A DNA stretch of 64,000 nucleotides, taken from positions 3,680,501 through 3,744,500 of the forward strand of contig NZ_CP018171.1 in NCBI RefSeq assembly GCF_001889605.1. Reading direction: 5' to 3'. Numbering within the stretch: the stretch's first letter is position 1; the number at the start of each line of letters is the position of its first letter. The notes below the pieces were generated by a model. It saw nothing but the letters and a program-made list of their open reading frames with translations, was not told the DNA's origin and ran no database searches. The position numbers and the translations under genes were made by a program. Shown here one piece after another: positions 17,904-26,919 of this stretch. The DNA is from Aquibium oceanicum. GTDB lineage: Bacteria; Pseudomonadota; Alphaproteobacteria; Rhizobiales; Rhizobiaceae.

Positions 17904-18908
17904 ATGAACAAGCTACTCGGCGCCGCCTCGGCGCTCGCGATCACCATGTTCGCCGCACCGGCCTTCGCCGATCCGGCAGGGTGCGACGATGGCGAGATGG
18001 TCATCAAGTTCAGCCACGTGGTGGCGGAGAAGGGCCATCCCAAGGGCGAGGCCGCCAAGCAGTTCGGCGAGCGCGTCAACCAGGAGATGGAAGGCACCGC
18101 CTGCATGGAGGTGTATCCCAACACCACGCTCTATGACGACGACAAGGTGATGGAGGCCCTGCTGCTCGGCGACGTGCAGATCGCGGCGCCTTCGCTGTCG
18201 AAGTTCGAGGCTTACACGCTGAAGTATCGCGTTTTCGACCTGCCGTTCCTGTTCGCCAGCCTCGACACGGTGAACGCCTTCACCCAGTCCGACACCGGCA
18301 AGAGCCTGCTCACCGTGATGGAAGACGAAGGCTACACCGGGCTGGGCTACTGGCTGTCGGGCCTCAAGCAGTTCTCGGCCAGCAAGCCGCTGCTGCTGCC
18401 GTCTGACGCGAATGGCCTGAAGTTCCGCATCCAGACCTCGGACGTGGCGAACGCCATGATCAACGCGATTGGCGGCTCGGCCCAGAAGCTCGCCTTCTCG
18501 GAGGTCTACGGCGCCCTGCAGACCGGCGTCGTGGACGGCCAGGAGAATTCCTGGTGCAACATCTACACCCAGAAGTTCTTCGAGGTGCAGGACGGCGTGA
18601 CCGAAACCAACCACCAGACGCTCGCCTATCTGCTCGTCACCTCCACCGAATGGCTCGAAGGCCTCGATCCGGCGGTGCGCGAGCAGTTCCTGAAGATCGC
18701 CGACGACGTGACCCAGGCTGCGAACGCCGACGTCGCCAACAAGGAAGCAGCCTGCCGCCAGAACATCCTGGATGCCGGCGGCACGATCCGCGAACTGACG
18801 CCCGAGCAGCGCACGGAATGGGTCAGCACCATGAAGCCGGTCTGGGCCGAGTTCGAGGGCGACATCGGCAAGGACGTCATCGACGCGGCCGTGGCTTCCG
18901 GCTCGTAA
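17904..18908 (+). CDS. dctP: TRAP transporter substrate-binding protein, DctP family
   Basis: A 334-residue periplasmic solute-binding protein. A classical signal peptide (about residues 1-22, ending AFA) precedes the mature domain. The family features seen are the FSHVVAE entry strand, the central FRIQTSD segment with the conserved Arg that holds a substrate carboxylate, and the long C-terminal helix. Two Cys near the mature N-terminus could form a disulfide. ATG 17904 has GGAGG upstream. It leads a dctP-dctQ-dctM operon. The ligand is probably an organic acid; aromatic acids or guanidino acids are possible from the neighbours, but neither can be shown. Confidence 0.92.
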   Translation: MNKLLGAASALAITMFAAPAFADPAGCDDGEMVIKFSHVVAEKGHPKGEAAKQFGERVNQEMEGTACMEVYPNTTLYDDDKVMEALLLGDVQIAAPSLSKFEAYTLKYRVFDLPFLFASLDTVNAFTQSDTGKSLLTVMEDEGYTGLGYWLSGLKQFSASKPLLLPSDANGLKFRIQTSDVANAMINAIGGSAQKLAFSEVYGALQTGVVDGQENSWCNIYTQKFFEVQDGVTETNHQTLAYLLVTSTEWLEGLDPAVREQFLKIADDVTQAANADVANKEAACRQNILDAGGTIRELTPEQRTEWVSTMKPVWAEFEGDIGKDVIDAAVASGS

Positions 18909-18919
18909 CAGGACATGCG

Positions 18920-18951
18920 GCGCGCCCGCCACAAGGCGGGCGCGCTTTCTT
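18920..18951 (+). terminator. Strong hairpin with U-rich tail between dctP and dctQ
   Basis: An 11-base perfect stem (18920-18930 with 18935-18945), a four-base ACAA loop and the tail TTTCTT. It looks like a partial intrinsic terminator. Such a site after a binding-protein gene usually yields more binding protein than permease, and may protect the dctP message end. Confidence 0.7.
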
Positions 18952-19015
18952 CGCGGCCAGGGCGAACAATCCGGAAAACCGGCGCCCGGGGCCGATCCGC
19001 TGAGGGGAGGATCAA

Positions 19016-19711
19016 GTGGAGCTTCTGTGGCCGTCGGCGGCGCTCGTCGTCCTGGTGCTGGCGCTGTTTTTCGCCGAAAGGCGCTATCCCGAAAAGATAA
19101 GCCGGCTCGAGGAGAACATCCTCGCCACCCTTCTCGCCATCATCACGCTCGTCTCGTTCAGCCAGGTGATCGCCCGCTACGGCTTCAACACGGGCTGGGG
19201 CGGCGCGCTCGAATTCACGCGCATCATGTTCGCCTGGATGATCCTGTTCGGGATGGGATACGGCATCAAGCACAGCGTCCACTTGGGCGTCGACGCCTTC
19301 GTGCGCATGCTGCCGAAAAAATCCCTGCGCATCGCGGGCATGGTGGGAGCCTTCTGCGCCTTCCTCTATGCCTTCATGCTTCTCTACGCCGGCTGGCTGG
19401 CGCTGCTCGGCGCCGGCGTCTCGACCAACTGGCGCCAGACGGGCGCGATCGGCTACTGGACCTTCATGTTCGAGCGCGGCACGGGCCTCGACGACCTGCG
19501 CTATCCGCTCTGGGCCCAGGAATTGTTCGGGGTCCAGGACCGGGTGCAGCGCTGGGTCGCCTATCTCATGCTGCCGGTGGGGCTCGCCCTCCTCGCCTTC
19601 CGCTCCCTGCAGGGGATGGCCGCCATCTGGCGCGGCGACCGCGAACTGATCATCGCCGGCCACGAAGCGGAGGATCTGGTGAGCGAAGCCAAGGGCGCTC
19701 TGCGCGACTGA
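19016..19711 (+). CDS. dctQ: TRAP transporter small permease (DctQ)
   Basis: A 231-residue inner-membrane protein with about four hydrophobic helices in the DctQ pattern. There is a somewhat long loop before the last helix (about residues 140-180). It pairs with DctM to form the sodium-driven permease. GTG 19016 is preceded by GGGGAGG at the right distance. It ends 9 bases before dctM, so the two are translated from one message. Confidence 0.9.
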   Translation: MELLWPSAALVVLVLALFFAERRYPEKISRLEENILATLLAIITLVSFSQVIARYGFNTGWGGALEFTRIMFAWMILFGMGYGIKHSVHLGVDAFVRMLPKKSLRIAGMVGAFCAFLYAFMLLYAGWLALLGAGVSTNWRQTGAIGYWTFMFERGTGLDDLRYPLWAQELFGVQDRVQRWVAYLMLPVGLALLAFRSLQGMAAIWRGDRELIIAGHEAEDLVSEAKGALRD

Positions 19712-19720
19712 GGACCGGAC

Positions 19721-21340
19721 ATGGAACCACTGATCCTCTTCATCCTGGTGCTGCTGCTGCTCTTCGCCGGCGTGCCGGTGGCGGTGTCGCTCGGCCTGTC
19801 GTCGCTGATCATCATCGCCTTCTTCTCGGCCGATTCCGTCTCGTCGGTGGCGCTGCAGCTCTTCACCGCCTCGCAGAACTACACGCTGCTGGCGATCCCG
19901 TTCTTCGTGCTGGCCTCGGCCTTCATGTCGACGGGCGGCGTTGCGCGGCGCATCATCCGCTTCGCCATCGCCGCCGTCGGCCATTTCCGGGGCGGACTGG
20001 CGATCGCCTCGGTGCTCGCCTGCATGCTGTTTGCCGCGCTCTCCGGCTCGTCGCCGGCCACCGTGGTGGCCATCGGTACGATCGCCATCGCCGGCATGCG
20101 CCAGGTCGGCTACACCAAGGAATTCGCCGCCGGCATCATCGCCAATGCCGGCACGCTCGGCATCCTCATTCCGCCCTCCATCGTGATGGTCGTCTATTCG
20201 GCCGCGACCGACGTCTCGGTCGGACGCATGTTCCTGGCGGGCGTGGTACCGGGCCTCGTCGCCGGTCTCATGCTCATGGCGACGATCTACATCATGGCGC
20301 GGATCAAGAATCTACCGGCCGAGGAATGGAAGGGCTTCGGCGAGATCGTCGCCGGCGGCAAGGAGGCCGGCTGGGGCCTCTTCCTCATCATCATCATCCT
20401 CGGCGGCATCTATGGCGGCGTCTTCACGCCGACCGAGGCCGCTGCGGTGGCGGCGGTCTACGCCTTCTTCGTGGCCCTGTTCATCTATCGCGACATGGGA
20501 CCGCTGAAAGGCGTCCGCTGGATCCAGGAGACGGACACGAAGCGTGCAAAGGTCGGGTTTTCCGCGCTGGTCTATGCCGTCGGCTTCTTCTTCGTGTGGA
20601 TGATCCTGTCCTTCTTCGTCGCCTCCAACTGGGAAGGCGTGACGATCGGCGGCCGCGCGCTGGTCGGACTGGTCCTCTCGATCGCGCTGATGGTCGCCTA
20701 CGCGTTGCGCCGCGACGGCGATTCCAACCCGTTCAACATCCCCGGCTACCTGGCCGCGGGGCTGCCGATCTGGGGCCGCAACTTCGCGCTGACGGGCCGC
20801 AACCTCCATCGCATGTTCTTCAACGAGGAAACGCGCAAGGTCATGATCGATGCGTCGCGCACCACGATCATGCTGATGTTCATCATCGTCAACGCGCTGC
20901 TCTTCGCCCATGTGCTGAGCTCGGAACGCATCCCGCAGTCGATCACCAGCCTCATGCTCGATGCCGGCTTCAACTGGTTCACCTTCCTGATCGCGGTCAA
21001 CCTCCTGCTACTGCTCGGCGGCCAGTTCATGGAGCCTTCAGGACTGCTCCTGATCGTTGCGCCGGTGGTGTTTCCGATCGCCATGGAACTCGGCGTCGAT
21101 CCGGTCCATCTCGGCATCATCATGGTGGTGAACATGGAGATCGGCATGATCACGCCGCCGATCGGGCTGAACCTGTTCGTCACCTCCGGCATCACCGGCA
21201 TGAGCCTGATCCAGGTCGTACGGGCCGCCCTGCCCTTCGTGGCCGTGCTCTTTCTCTTCCTGATCATCACGACCTACGTGCCGATCATGTCGACGTGGCT
21301 GCCCTACACCCTGATGGGACCGGAGATCGTCACGCGCTGA
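19721..21340 (+). CDS. dctM: TRAP transporter large permease (DctM), with central insertion
   Basis: A 539-residue multi-spanning permease; ordinary DctM is about 425-440. It carries the family's conserved stretches, such as LPCR-like ALSGSSPATVVAIG and the GILIPPS region, in the first half, and MEIGMITPPIGLN in the second. Between the halves, at about residues 258-355, lies an extra segment with two hydrophobic helices and a polar loop. A subset of TRAP large permeases has such an insertion. Reading frame is continuous and the gene looks functional. Confidence 0.92.
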   Translation: MEPLILFILVLLLLFAGVPVAVSLGLSSLIIIAFFSADSVSSVALQLFTASQNYTLLAIPFFVLASAFMSTGGVARRIIRFAIAAVGHFRGGLAIASVLACMLFAALSGSSPATVVAIGTIAIAGMRQVGYTKEFAAGIIANAGTLGILIPPSIVMVVYSAATDVSVGRMFLAGVVPGLVAGLMLMATIYIMARIKNLPAEEWKGFGEIVAGGKEAGWGLFLIIIILGGIYGGVFTPTEAAAVAAVYAFFVALFIYRDMGPLKGVRWIQETDTKRAKVGFSALVYAVGFFFVWMILSFFVASNWEGVTIGGRALVGLVLSIALMVAYALRRDGDSNPFNIPGYLAAGLPIWGRNFALTGRNLHRMFFNEETRKVMIDASRTTIMLMFIIVNALLFAHVLSSERIPQSITSLMLDAGFNWFTFLIAVNLLLLLGGQFMEPSGLLLIVAPVVFPIAMELGVDPVHLGIIMVVNMEIGMITPPIGLNLFVTSGITGMSLIQVVRAALPFVAVLFLFLIITTYVPIMSTWLPYTLMGPEIVTR

Positions 21341-21370
21341 TCGGAAACGCTGGAGAGGCCGGCGGGAACG

Positions 21371-21838
21371 CTAGGCCGGCATCGTCCAGCCGATCGCCAG
21401 CGCCGTCATGGCGAGATAGGTGAGCTGGTGGATCAGCTGATCGGCGCCGTGCAGCGCCCAGTAGGACGCGGTCGTCGGCCCCTTCTCGCTGCCCATCGAG
21501 ATGCGCGCCTTGATGTGGTCTATGGCGAAATGGATGACGAATTCGGCCGCCAGGAACATCAGGAGCGGGCCGAACGGAAGACCGGCGAGAAGCAGGGCCG
21601 GTATCGAGCCGACGGCATGGATGCCGGCATGGACGTAGCCGCCGGCGCAGCCGAAATGGCCCTTGCCGCGGATAAGCCACGGCGGCTGGAGGAGATAGTC
21701 GGCAACGAAGTGCTTCACCTGGAAGCAGGCCAGAACGCCGATCGTAAGCGTCAGAATGTCGTCCAACCGTTTCCCCTGCGCGCCGACCGCCTCTCCATCG
21801 CGGACCGTCGCGAGTACTTTTGCCGCGAAAACGGGCAT
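21371..21838 (-). CDS. DUF3307 family membrane protein
   Basis: About 155 residues from ATG 21838; the frame stays open upstream to 21970 but with less coding character. The DUF3307 features are present: FQVKHFVADYLLQ, a histidine-rich HAGIHAV stretch and the HFAIDHIK motif, all near or within hydrophobic helices. Function is unknown. Several conserved His/Asp residues at membrane helix ends suggest metal or lipid chemistry, which is speculation. It converges on the dctM end with a 30-base gap and lies divergent to the DapA-like gene. Confidence 0.8.
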   Translation of the reverse strand: MPVFAAKVLATVRDGEAVGAQGKRLDDILTLTIGVLACFQVKHFVADYLLQPPWLIRGKGHFGCAGGYVHAGIHAVGSIPALLLAGLPFGPLLMFLAAEFVIHFAIDHIKARISMGSEKGPTTASYWALHGADQLIHQLTYLAMTALAIGWTMPA

Positions 21839-21999
21839 TGCCAAGAGAGAAAAGGCCGCATGCGGCAAAGTCGGGACGCTGGAGCGCCGGAATTCGCCGA
21901 TGCCAGCAAGGCAGGTATGCCAACGCACTTGCTCCGCCGGGGCGTGACGCCTATCCACGCGGAACTTCATACACCTTCGTTACGGGACCTACAGACCAG

Positions 22000-22893
22000 A
22001 TGACATCGAACAGGCTCAAGGGCGTAATCGCGGCCATTCCGACGCCGGTCACTGCAGAGGGCGAGCCGGATCTTCCGCGTTTCCTTCGCCACGCGCACTG
22101 GCTGCTGGAGAACGGCTGCGACGGGCTGAACGTCCTTGGCACGACTGGTGAGGCGAACTCCTTCTCGGCGTCGCAGCGCAAGGCGGTCATGAGCGCCGCC
22201 GCCGGGGAACTCGACCGTAAGCGGCTGATGGTCGGCACCGGCGCGCCCGACCTCGCCACCACCATCGAGCTGACGCGGTTCGCCCATGGGGCGGGCTTCG
22301 CGGCGGCGCTGATCCTGCCGCCCTATTACTACAAGGGCGTGAGCGACGAAGGCCTCTTTCGCTGGTTCGCGACGGTGGTGGAAAAGACCGGCGACATAGC
22401 CATTCCGATCTACCTCTACAATTTCCCGCAGATGACTGGTCTCAAATTTTCGCCCGCTCTCGCGGCGCGCCTGCGCGAAAGCTTTCCCGAGCGGATCGCT
22501 GGCGCCAAGGACAGCTCGGGCGACCTCGCCTATGCCGCCGAGATCGCGAGAATGGAGGGCTTCGACGTGTTCCCGAGCAGCGAGACCGCACTCGCGCGGG
22601 CGGACGCGGACGGCTATGCCGGATGCATTTCCGCGACCGTGAGCGCCACGGCGCCGCTCGCCGCACGGCTGTGGAACGCCCGGTCGGATGCCGGCCTGCT
22701 GAAGGCGGCGAGCGACGCACGCGCGGCGATCTCGTCGGTACCGCTGATCCCCGCGGTCAAGCACATGGTGGCGCGGATCCACGACGATCCCGAATTCGAG
22801 CGCCTCCTGCCGCCGCATCTGCCGCTGAGCGAGGCCGAGAAGCGGACCCTGGCAACGCTCGACCCGCGAAGGTTCACGGCCGAACAGGGCTGA
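22000..22893 (+). CDS. DapA-family aldolase (dihydrodipicolinate synthase-like)
   Basis: A 297-residue class I aldolase barrel. It has GTTGE (47-51), the YNFP motif with Tyr 140 and the Schiff-base Lys 170 in GAKDSSG. All catalytic residues of the N-acetylneuraminate lyase superfamily are in place. The substrate is not clear: it may be a keto-deoxy sugar acid or 4-hydroxy-2-oxoglutarate type rather than lysine biosynthesis, since this is a solitary gene outside a dap context. ATG 22000 was chosen because the protein alignment starts there; an upstream open frame is non-coding in appearance. Confidence 0.88.
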   Translation: MTSNRLKGVIAAIPTPVTAEGEPDLPRFLRHAHWLLENGCDGLNVLGTTGEANSFSASQRKAVMSAAAGELDRKRLMVGTGAPDLATTIELTRFAHGAGFAAALILPPYYYKGVSDEGLFRWFATVVEKTGDIAIPIYLYNFPQMTGLKFSPALAARLRESFPERIAGAKDSSGDLAYAAEIARMEGFDVFPSSETALARADADGYAGCISATVSATAPLAARLWNARSDAGLLKAASDARAAISSVPLIPAVKHMVARIHDDPEFERLLPPHLPLSEAEKRTLATLDPRRFTAEQG

Positions 22894-23019
22894 CGGCGAC
22901 GGTCCATGCCAGCGCTCGCGGCCGGTTCGGCCTCCACGCAAACGTGATGCCGGGTGAATTGCGCGCCGGCCGCCATCGTCTACTCTCCGGTGCATCGATA
23001 TGGCTCGGGAGAATTCGAG

Positions 23020-23988
23020 ATGGCCAATGTTCACCGGCGCCCATCGTGGGCCGTTCGCGAAAGCCTTGCCACCCCCGAGCACGTGTTCATGAACCGGCGC
23101 TCGATCCTCACGGGGCTGGCAGCGGGCGCGGCCTCGACCATCATGCCGCCTCTTGCCGGCCGGGCACAGTCCGCCGAGGCCGATCCGACGCTCGACCTCT
23201 ACCCGGCGAAGCTGAACGAAACGTACAAGATCGACCGTGACATAACGCCGGGCGAGGTCGCCTCGCAGTACAATAATTTCTACGAATACGGCTCTCACAA
23301 GCAGATCGCCAGGGCCGCCGAAAGCCTGAAGACCCGGCCCTGGGACGTCGAGATCGACGGGCTGGTGGAGAAGCCGAAAACCTTTGCGATCGACGAGCTG
23401 ATAAGGGCCATGCCGCTCGAGGCGCGGCTCTACCGCCACCGCTGCGTCGAGGCGTGGTCGATGACCGTGCCGTGGACCGGCTTCCCGATGGCGAAGCTCG
23501 TCGAGGCGGCGGCGCCCCTTGCCTCGGCGAAGTACGTTCGCTTCGAGACCTTCCTCGATCCCGACATGGCCTCGGGCCAGCGGCAGGTCTGGTATCCGTG
23601 GCCCTATGTCGAGGGGCTGACCATGGAAGAGGCCACGAACGAACTCGCCTTCATGGTCACCGGCGTCTACGGCAAGCCGCTGAAGAACCAGTTCGGTGCG
23701 CCGCTGCGGCTCGCGCTGCCGTGGAAATACGGCTTCAAGTCGATCAAGTCGGTGGTGAAGATTTCCTTCGTCGAGAAGCGGCCGGTCAGTTTCTGGGAAC
23801 AGATCGCTCCCTCCGAATACGGCTTCTGGGCCAACGTGAACCCCGAGGTGCCGCATCCGCGCTGGAGCCAGGCGCAGGAGCGTGTCCTGCACACGGGAGA
23901 GACCGTGCCGACGCTGCTCTACAACGGCTACGGCGAGCAGGTGGCCGGGCTCTACCAGGGCATGGAAGGCGAAGCGCTCTTCATGTAG
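23020..23988 (+). CDS. msrP: MsrP: periplasmic methionine sulfoxide reductase, molybdopterin subunit
   Basis: A 322-residue Mo-cofactor enzyme of the sulfite oxidase fold that repairs oxidised methionine in periplasmic proteins. It has a twin-arginine signal (MNRRSILTGL, about residues 26-35), preceded by the short N-terminal extension normal for this family. The molybdenum-ligating Cys 142 is in YRHRCVEAW. ATG 23020 has GGGAG upstream. Its usual partner, the haem membrane protein MsrQ, is not next to it. It must be encoded elsewhere, or another donor is used. Confidence 0.92.
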   Translation: MANVHRRPSWAVRESLATPEHVFMNRRSILTGLAAGAASTIMPPLAGRAQSAEADPTLDLYPAKLNETYKIDRDITPGEVASQYNNFYEYGSHKQIARAAESLKTRPWDVEIDGLVEKPKTFAIDELIRAMPLEARLYRHRCVEAWSMTVPWTGFPMAKLVEAAAPLASAKYVRFETFLDPDMASGQRQVWYPWPYVEGLTMEEATNELAFMVTGVYGKPLKNQFGAPLRLALPWKYGFKSIKSVVKISFVEKRPVSFWEQIAPSEYGFWANVNPEVPHPRWSQAQERVLHTGETVPTLLYNGYGEQVAGLYQGMEGEALFM

Positions 23989-24020
23989 CGCCCCTCGACG
24001 AGGATCTTCAGTTTCCAGAT

Positions 24021-24052
24021 AAAAAAATGGCCGGATCCAAAGGAACCGGCCA
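24021..24052 (-). terminator. Intrinsic terminator on the minus strand
   Basis: The perfect stem TGGCCGG/CCGGCCA (24028-24034 with 24046-24052) is followed, reading the minus strand, by seven U residues (24027-24021). It lies 225 bases after the lsrB stop and would end the trxB-lsrB transcript. The opposite strand lacks a U tail. The rest of 23989-24276 shows no convincing gene. Confidence 0.7.
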
Positions 24053-24276
24053 AGGAATGGAAGTGCCGCAAAAGCGGTTAAACCTCCAGAGGGGAACACT
24101 TGCCGGCGCCAATGGGAGGAGAATGCGCCAGCAAGATGACGCGTATATGTCCTTCGAATGCCGATTCTGCAAGCAATTGATTTGCATTTCACCCATGCAG
24201 AAATGGAGCAACTGCCAATCAGGTGTGCATTAGCTGATTCTGCTATAAAATAAGGCAGGCCGAGTCCCGGGTGCCC

Positions 24277-25173
24277 TCAGTAGGACCAGCTGCGCGCCTT
24301 GGAGAACAGGAAGTCGCGAAAAGCCTTCAGTTTGGCCTGGTTCTTCATCGCCTCGGGATAGGCGAAGTAGGTGTCGAAGGATGGGACTTCCATCTCCGGC
24401 AGGAGCTGCACGAGACCGGCATCCTTGTCGGCCATGTAGTCAGGCAGCATGGCAATGCCGGCGCCTGCCTTCACCGACCGTCGGATCGACATGAGATCGT
24501 TGATCTGGAGCACCGCAGGCCGCCTCGCCCCTTCCGGCATGCCGAAGGTCTGGAGCGTGTTGAGATCTTTCAGGAAGGACGGAACGGGCTCGCCGAACGT
24601 CACCAGCCTGTGCCGGTCGAGCTCTTCCACCGAATTGGGCTTGCCATAGCGATTGATGTAGGCCGGGGCGGCGAAGACGTGCAGATGCACGGTGAACAGC
24701 CGCCGCTGGATAAGGTCCGGCTGCTGCGGCTGGCGCAGGCGGATGGCGCAATCGGCCTGCCGCATCGTGAGGTCGAGTTCCTCGTTGGCGAGCAGCAGCT
24801 GAACCTGCACGTCCGGATAGAGCTCCAGGAACTCCTGGACGCGCTGGGTGAGCCAGCCGGCGCCGAGCCCGACGGTGGTGGTCACGCGCAAAACGCCGGT
24901 CGGTTTCTCGGTGGTCTCCAGGAGCCGGGCGCGCACGCTGTCGAGCTTGACCAGCACGTCGTGGGCGGTGCGGTAGAGGAGTTCGCCCTGCTCGGTCAGG
25001 ACGAGGCCGCGCGCGTGGCGGTGGAAGAGCGGCACGCCGATGTCGTGCTCCAGCGCGCTGACCTGGCGCGAGATGGCCGACTGCGAGAGATTGAGCCGCT
25101 CCGCCGCATGGGTGAAGGAACCGGCCTCGGCGGCGGCATGGAACACACGCAGCTTGTCCCAGTCGAACGGCAT
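24277..25173 (-). CDS. lsrB: LysR-type regulator LsrB/VtlR
   Basis: A 298-residue LysR regulator. The N-terminal winged helix contains WDKLRVFHAAAEAGSFTHAAE and the SQSAISRQVSALE recognition helix; an effector domain follows from about residue 90. Sequence and position directly after trxB match LsrB of Sinorhizobium/Agrobacterium and VtlR of Brucella. Those proteins respond to oxidants and control small RNAs, glutathione and LPS-related genes. ATG 25173 has a long GGGGGAGGGGG ribosome site. It lies 32 bases after trxB and is likely co-transcribed. A Cys at the effector domain (DCAIRLRQ) matches the kind used for redox sensing in LsrB. Confidence 0.9.
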   Translation of the reverse strand: MPFDWDKLRVFHAAAEAGSFTHAAERLNLSQSAISRQVSALEHDIGVPLFHRHARGLVLTEQGELLYRTAHDVLVKLDSVRARLLETTEKPTGVLRVTTTVGLGAGWLTQRVQEFLELYPDVQVQLLLANEELDLTMRQADCAIRLRQPQQPDLIQRRLFTVHLHVFAAPAYINRYGKPNSVEELDRHRLVTFGEPVPSFLKDLNTLQTFGMPEGARRPAVLQINDLMSIRRSVKAGAGIAMLPDYMADKDAGLVQLLPEMEVPSFDTYFAYPEAMKNQAKLKAFRDFLFSKARSWSY

Positions 25174-25205
25174 GTGTCCCCCTCCCCCGGAGTGCTGCGG
25201 CCGGC

Positions 25206-26180
25206 TCATTCGGCCGCTTCGCGATGCGTCTCCATTTCGGCCAGGTATTTCTCGGCCTCCAGCGCCGCCATGCAGCCCATGCCGGCCGCCGTCACCGCCT
25301 GGCGGTAGATGTCGTCCGTTACATCGCCCGCGGCGAAGACCCCGGGAACGTCGGTGCGCGTGGAATCGGGCGCCGTCCAGAGATAGCCGTTCGGCTTCTG
25401 CTTCAGCTTGCCGGCGAAGAGTTCGACCGCCGGCGCATGCCCGATCGCAACGAAGACGCCGTGGATCGGCAGGTCGCTGATCTCGCCGGTATGCCTGTTG
25501 CGCAGCCGGATGCCGTTGACCGATGGCGGCATCGGCGGCTTGGCGGGTTCGCCGACGATCTCCTCGATTACGGTGTCCCACAGAACCTTGATGTTGTCCT
25601 TCTTGAAGAGACGATCCTGGAGAATGCGCTCGGCACGGAATTCGTCACGCCGGTGGATGACCGTGACCGACTTCGCGAGATTGGACAGATAGAGCGCCTC
25701 CTCGACAGCGGAATTGCCGCCGCCGATGACGACCACGTCCTTGCCGCGGTAGAAGAAGCCGTCGCAGGTGGCGCAAGCCGACACGCCGAAGCCCTTGAAG
25801 GTCTCCTCGCTGTCGATGCCGAGCCACTTCGCCTGCGCGCCGGTCGCGATGATGAGCGCGTCGCAGGTGTATTCGGTGCCTGAATCACCCTTCAGCCGGA
25901 AGGGCCGGCTCGCGATGTCGGCCTCCACGATGATGTCGCTGACCATGTCGGTACCGACATGCTCGGCCTGCTTCATCATCTGCTCCATCAGCCACGGCCC
26001 CTGGATCGGATCGGCGAAGCCGGGATAGTTTTCTACGTCGGTGGTGATCATCAGCTGCCCGCCCTGCTGCATGCCGGCAATCAGCATCGGCCGAAGCATG
26101 GCACGCGCGGCATAGATCGCGGCGGTGTAGCCGGCGGGGCCCGAGCCGACGATGATGACGGGTGCGTGCTTCTTGGTCAT
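25206..26180 (-). CDS. trxB: Thioredoxin reductase
   Basis: A 324-residue low-molecular-weight flavoprotein that reduces thioredoxin with NADPH. It has the FAD motif GSGPAG near the N-terminus, the redox-active CATC (Cys 136 and 139), the NADPH motif GGGNSA and the C-terminal FAD motif GVFAAGD. Length is typical. ATG 26180 was chosen over a slightly earlier start. It precedes lsrB in one operon and diverges from lrp. Confidence 0.96.
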   Translation of the reverse strand: MTKKHAPVIIVGSGPAGYTAAIYAARAMLRPMLIAGMQQGGQLMITTDVENYPGFADPIQGPWLMEQMMKQAEHVGTDMVSDIIVEADIASRPFRLKGDSGTEYTCDALIIATGAQAKWLGIDSEETFKGFGVSACATCDGFFYRGKDVVVIGGGNSAVEEALYLSNLAKSVTVIHRRDEFRAERILQDRLFKKDNIKVLWDTVIEEIVGEPAKPPMPPSVNGIRLRNRHTGEISDLPIHGVFVAIGHAPAVELFAGKLKQKPNGYLWTAPDSTRTDVPGVFAAGDVTDDIYRQAVTAAGMGCMAALEAEKYLAEMETHREAAE

Positions 26181-26417
26181 GGCCGTTCCTCTGCACAAAA
26201 GGCAAAAGCCCCGGCGCCCGACGGACGACGAGGGATGATCTCCGCCGCTGATCTAAGGTTCCCATCCACCCTTGTGCAAGTGCGCAGGCCGCTTTCACAC
26301 AGGACACGTCCGGGAAGCCGCACGCCGCGAGCGCCATGCTTGGCTCGGTCCAACCTTTGCCGTATGTCTTCGAGCGCGACAGATTCTTTCGCCGTCAACC
26401 GACCGAGCACCCGTGAC

Positions 26418-26918
26418 ATGCCCATCAAGGCCGATCTGGACGCAACCGACTGGAGGATCCTGCGCGAGTTGCAGAACGACGGGCGCATGACCAACGTCGA
26501 ACTGTCGCGGCGCGTCGGGATCTCGGCTCCGCCCTGCCTGCGGCGGGTCAAGCGGCTGGAAGAGTCCGGCGTCATCCGCGGCTACCGCGCCCTGCTCAAC
26601 GCGCCGGCGCTCGGCTACGACCTGGTGGCATTCTGCCTGGTCGGGCTGCACCACCAGTCGGATGCGGAACTCAAGTCCTTTTCCGAACTGACGCGCGCCT
26701 GGCCGATCGTGCGGCGGGCGTGGATGGTGTCGGGAGAGTCCGATTTCCTGCTGCACTGCGTGGCGACCGACCTGACGACGTTCCAGACCTTCGTCATCGA
26801 GCAGCTGACGTCGGCGCCCAACGTCGACACCGTGCGCACCGCGCTTACGATCCGGCAGGTCAAGGACGAAGGGCTGGTCGACATAGAGGCGAGCAGCGGC
26901 CCCGCCGCCGGCCGGTAA
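26418..26918 (+). CDS. lrp: Lrp/AsnC family transcriptional regulator
   Basis: A 166-residue feast/famine regulator with an N-terminal HTH (about residues 8-55, LSRRVGISAPPCLRRVKRLE) and a C-terminal RAM ligand domain. ATG 26418 gives the family's usual length; ATG 26364 would add 18 residues, and neither has a strong ribosome site. It is divergent from trxB-lsrB. The lrp-trxB-lsrB order matches rhizobial genomes as I recall them. The ligand may be an amino acid. Confidence 0.9.
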   Translation: MPIKADLDATDWRILRELQNDGRMTNVELSRRVGISAPPCLRRVKRLEESGVIRGYRALLNAPALGYDLVAFCLVGLHHQSDAELKSFSELTRAWPIVRRAWMVSGESDFLLHCVATDLTTFQTFVIEQLTSAPNVDTVRTALTIRQVKDEGLVDIEASSGPAAGR

Positions 26919-26919
26919 T

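Noticed and set aside
23989-24276. A 67-codon minus-strand frame at 24008-24211
   Set aside because: No ribosome site, odd composition, and it contains the intrinsic terminator of the lsrB transcript.
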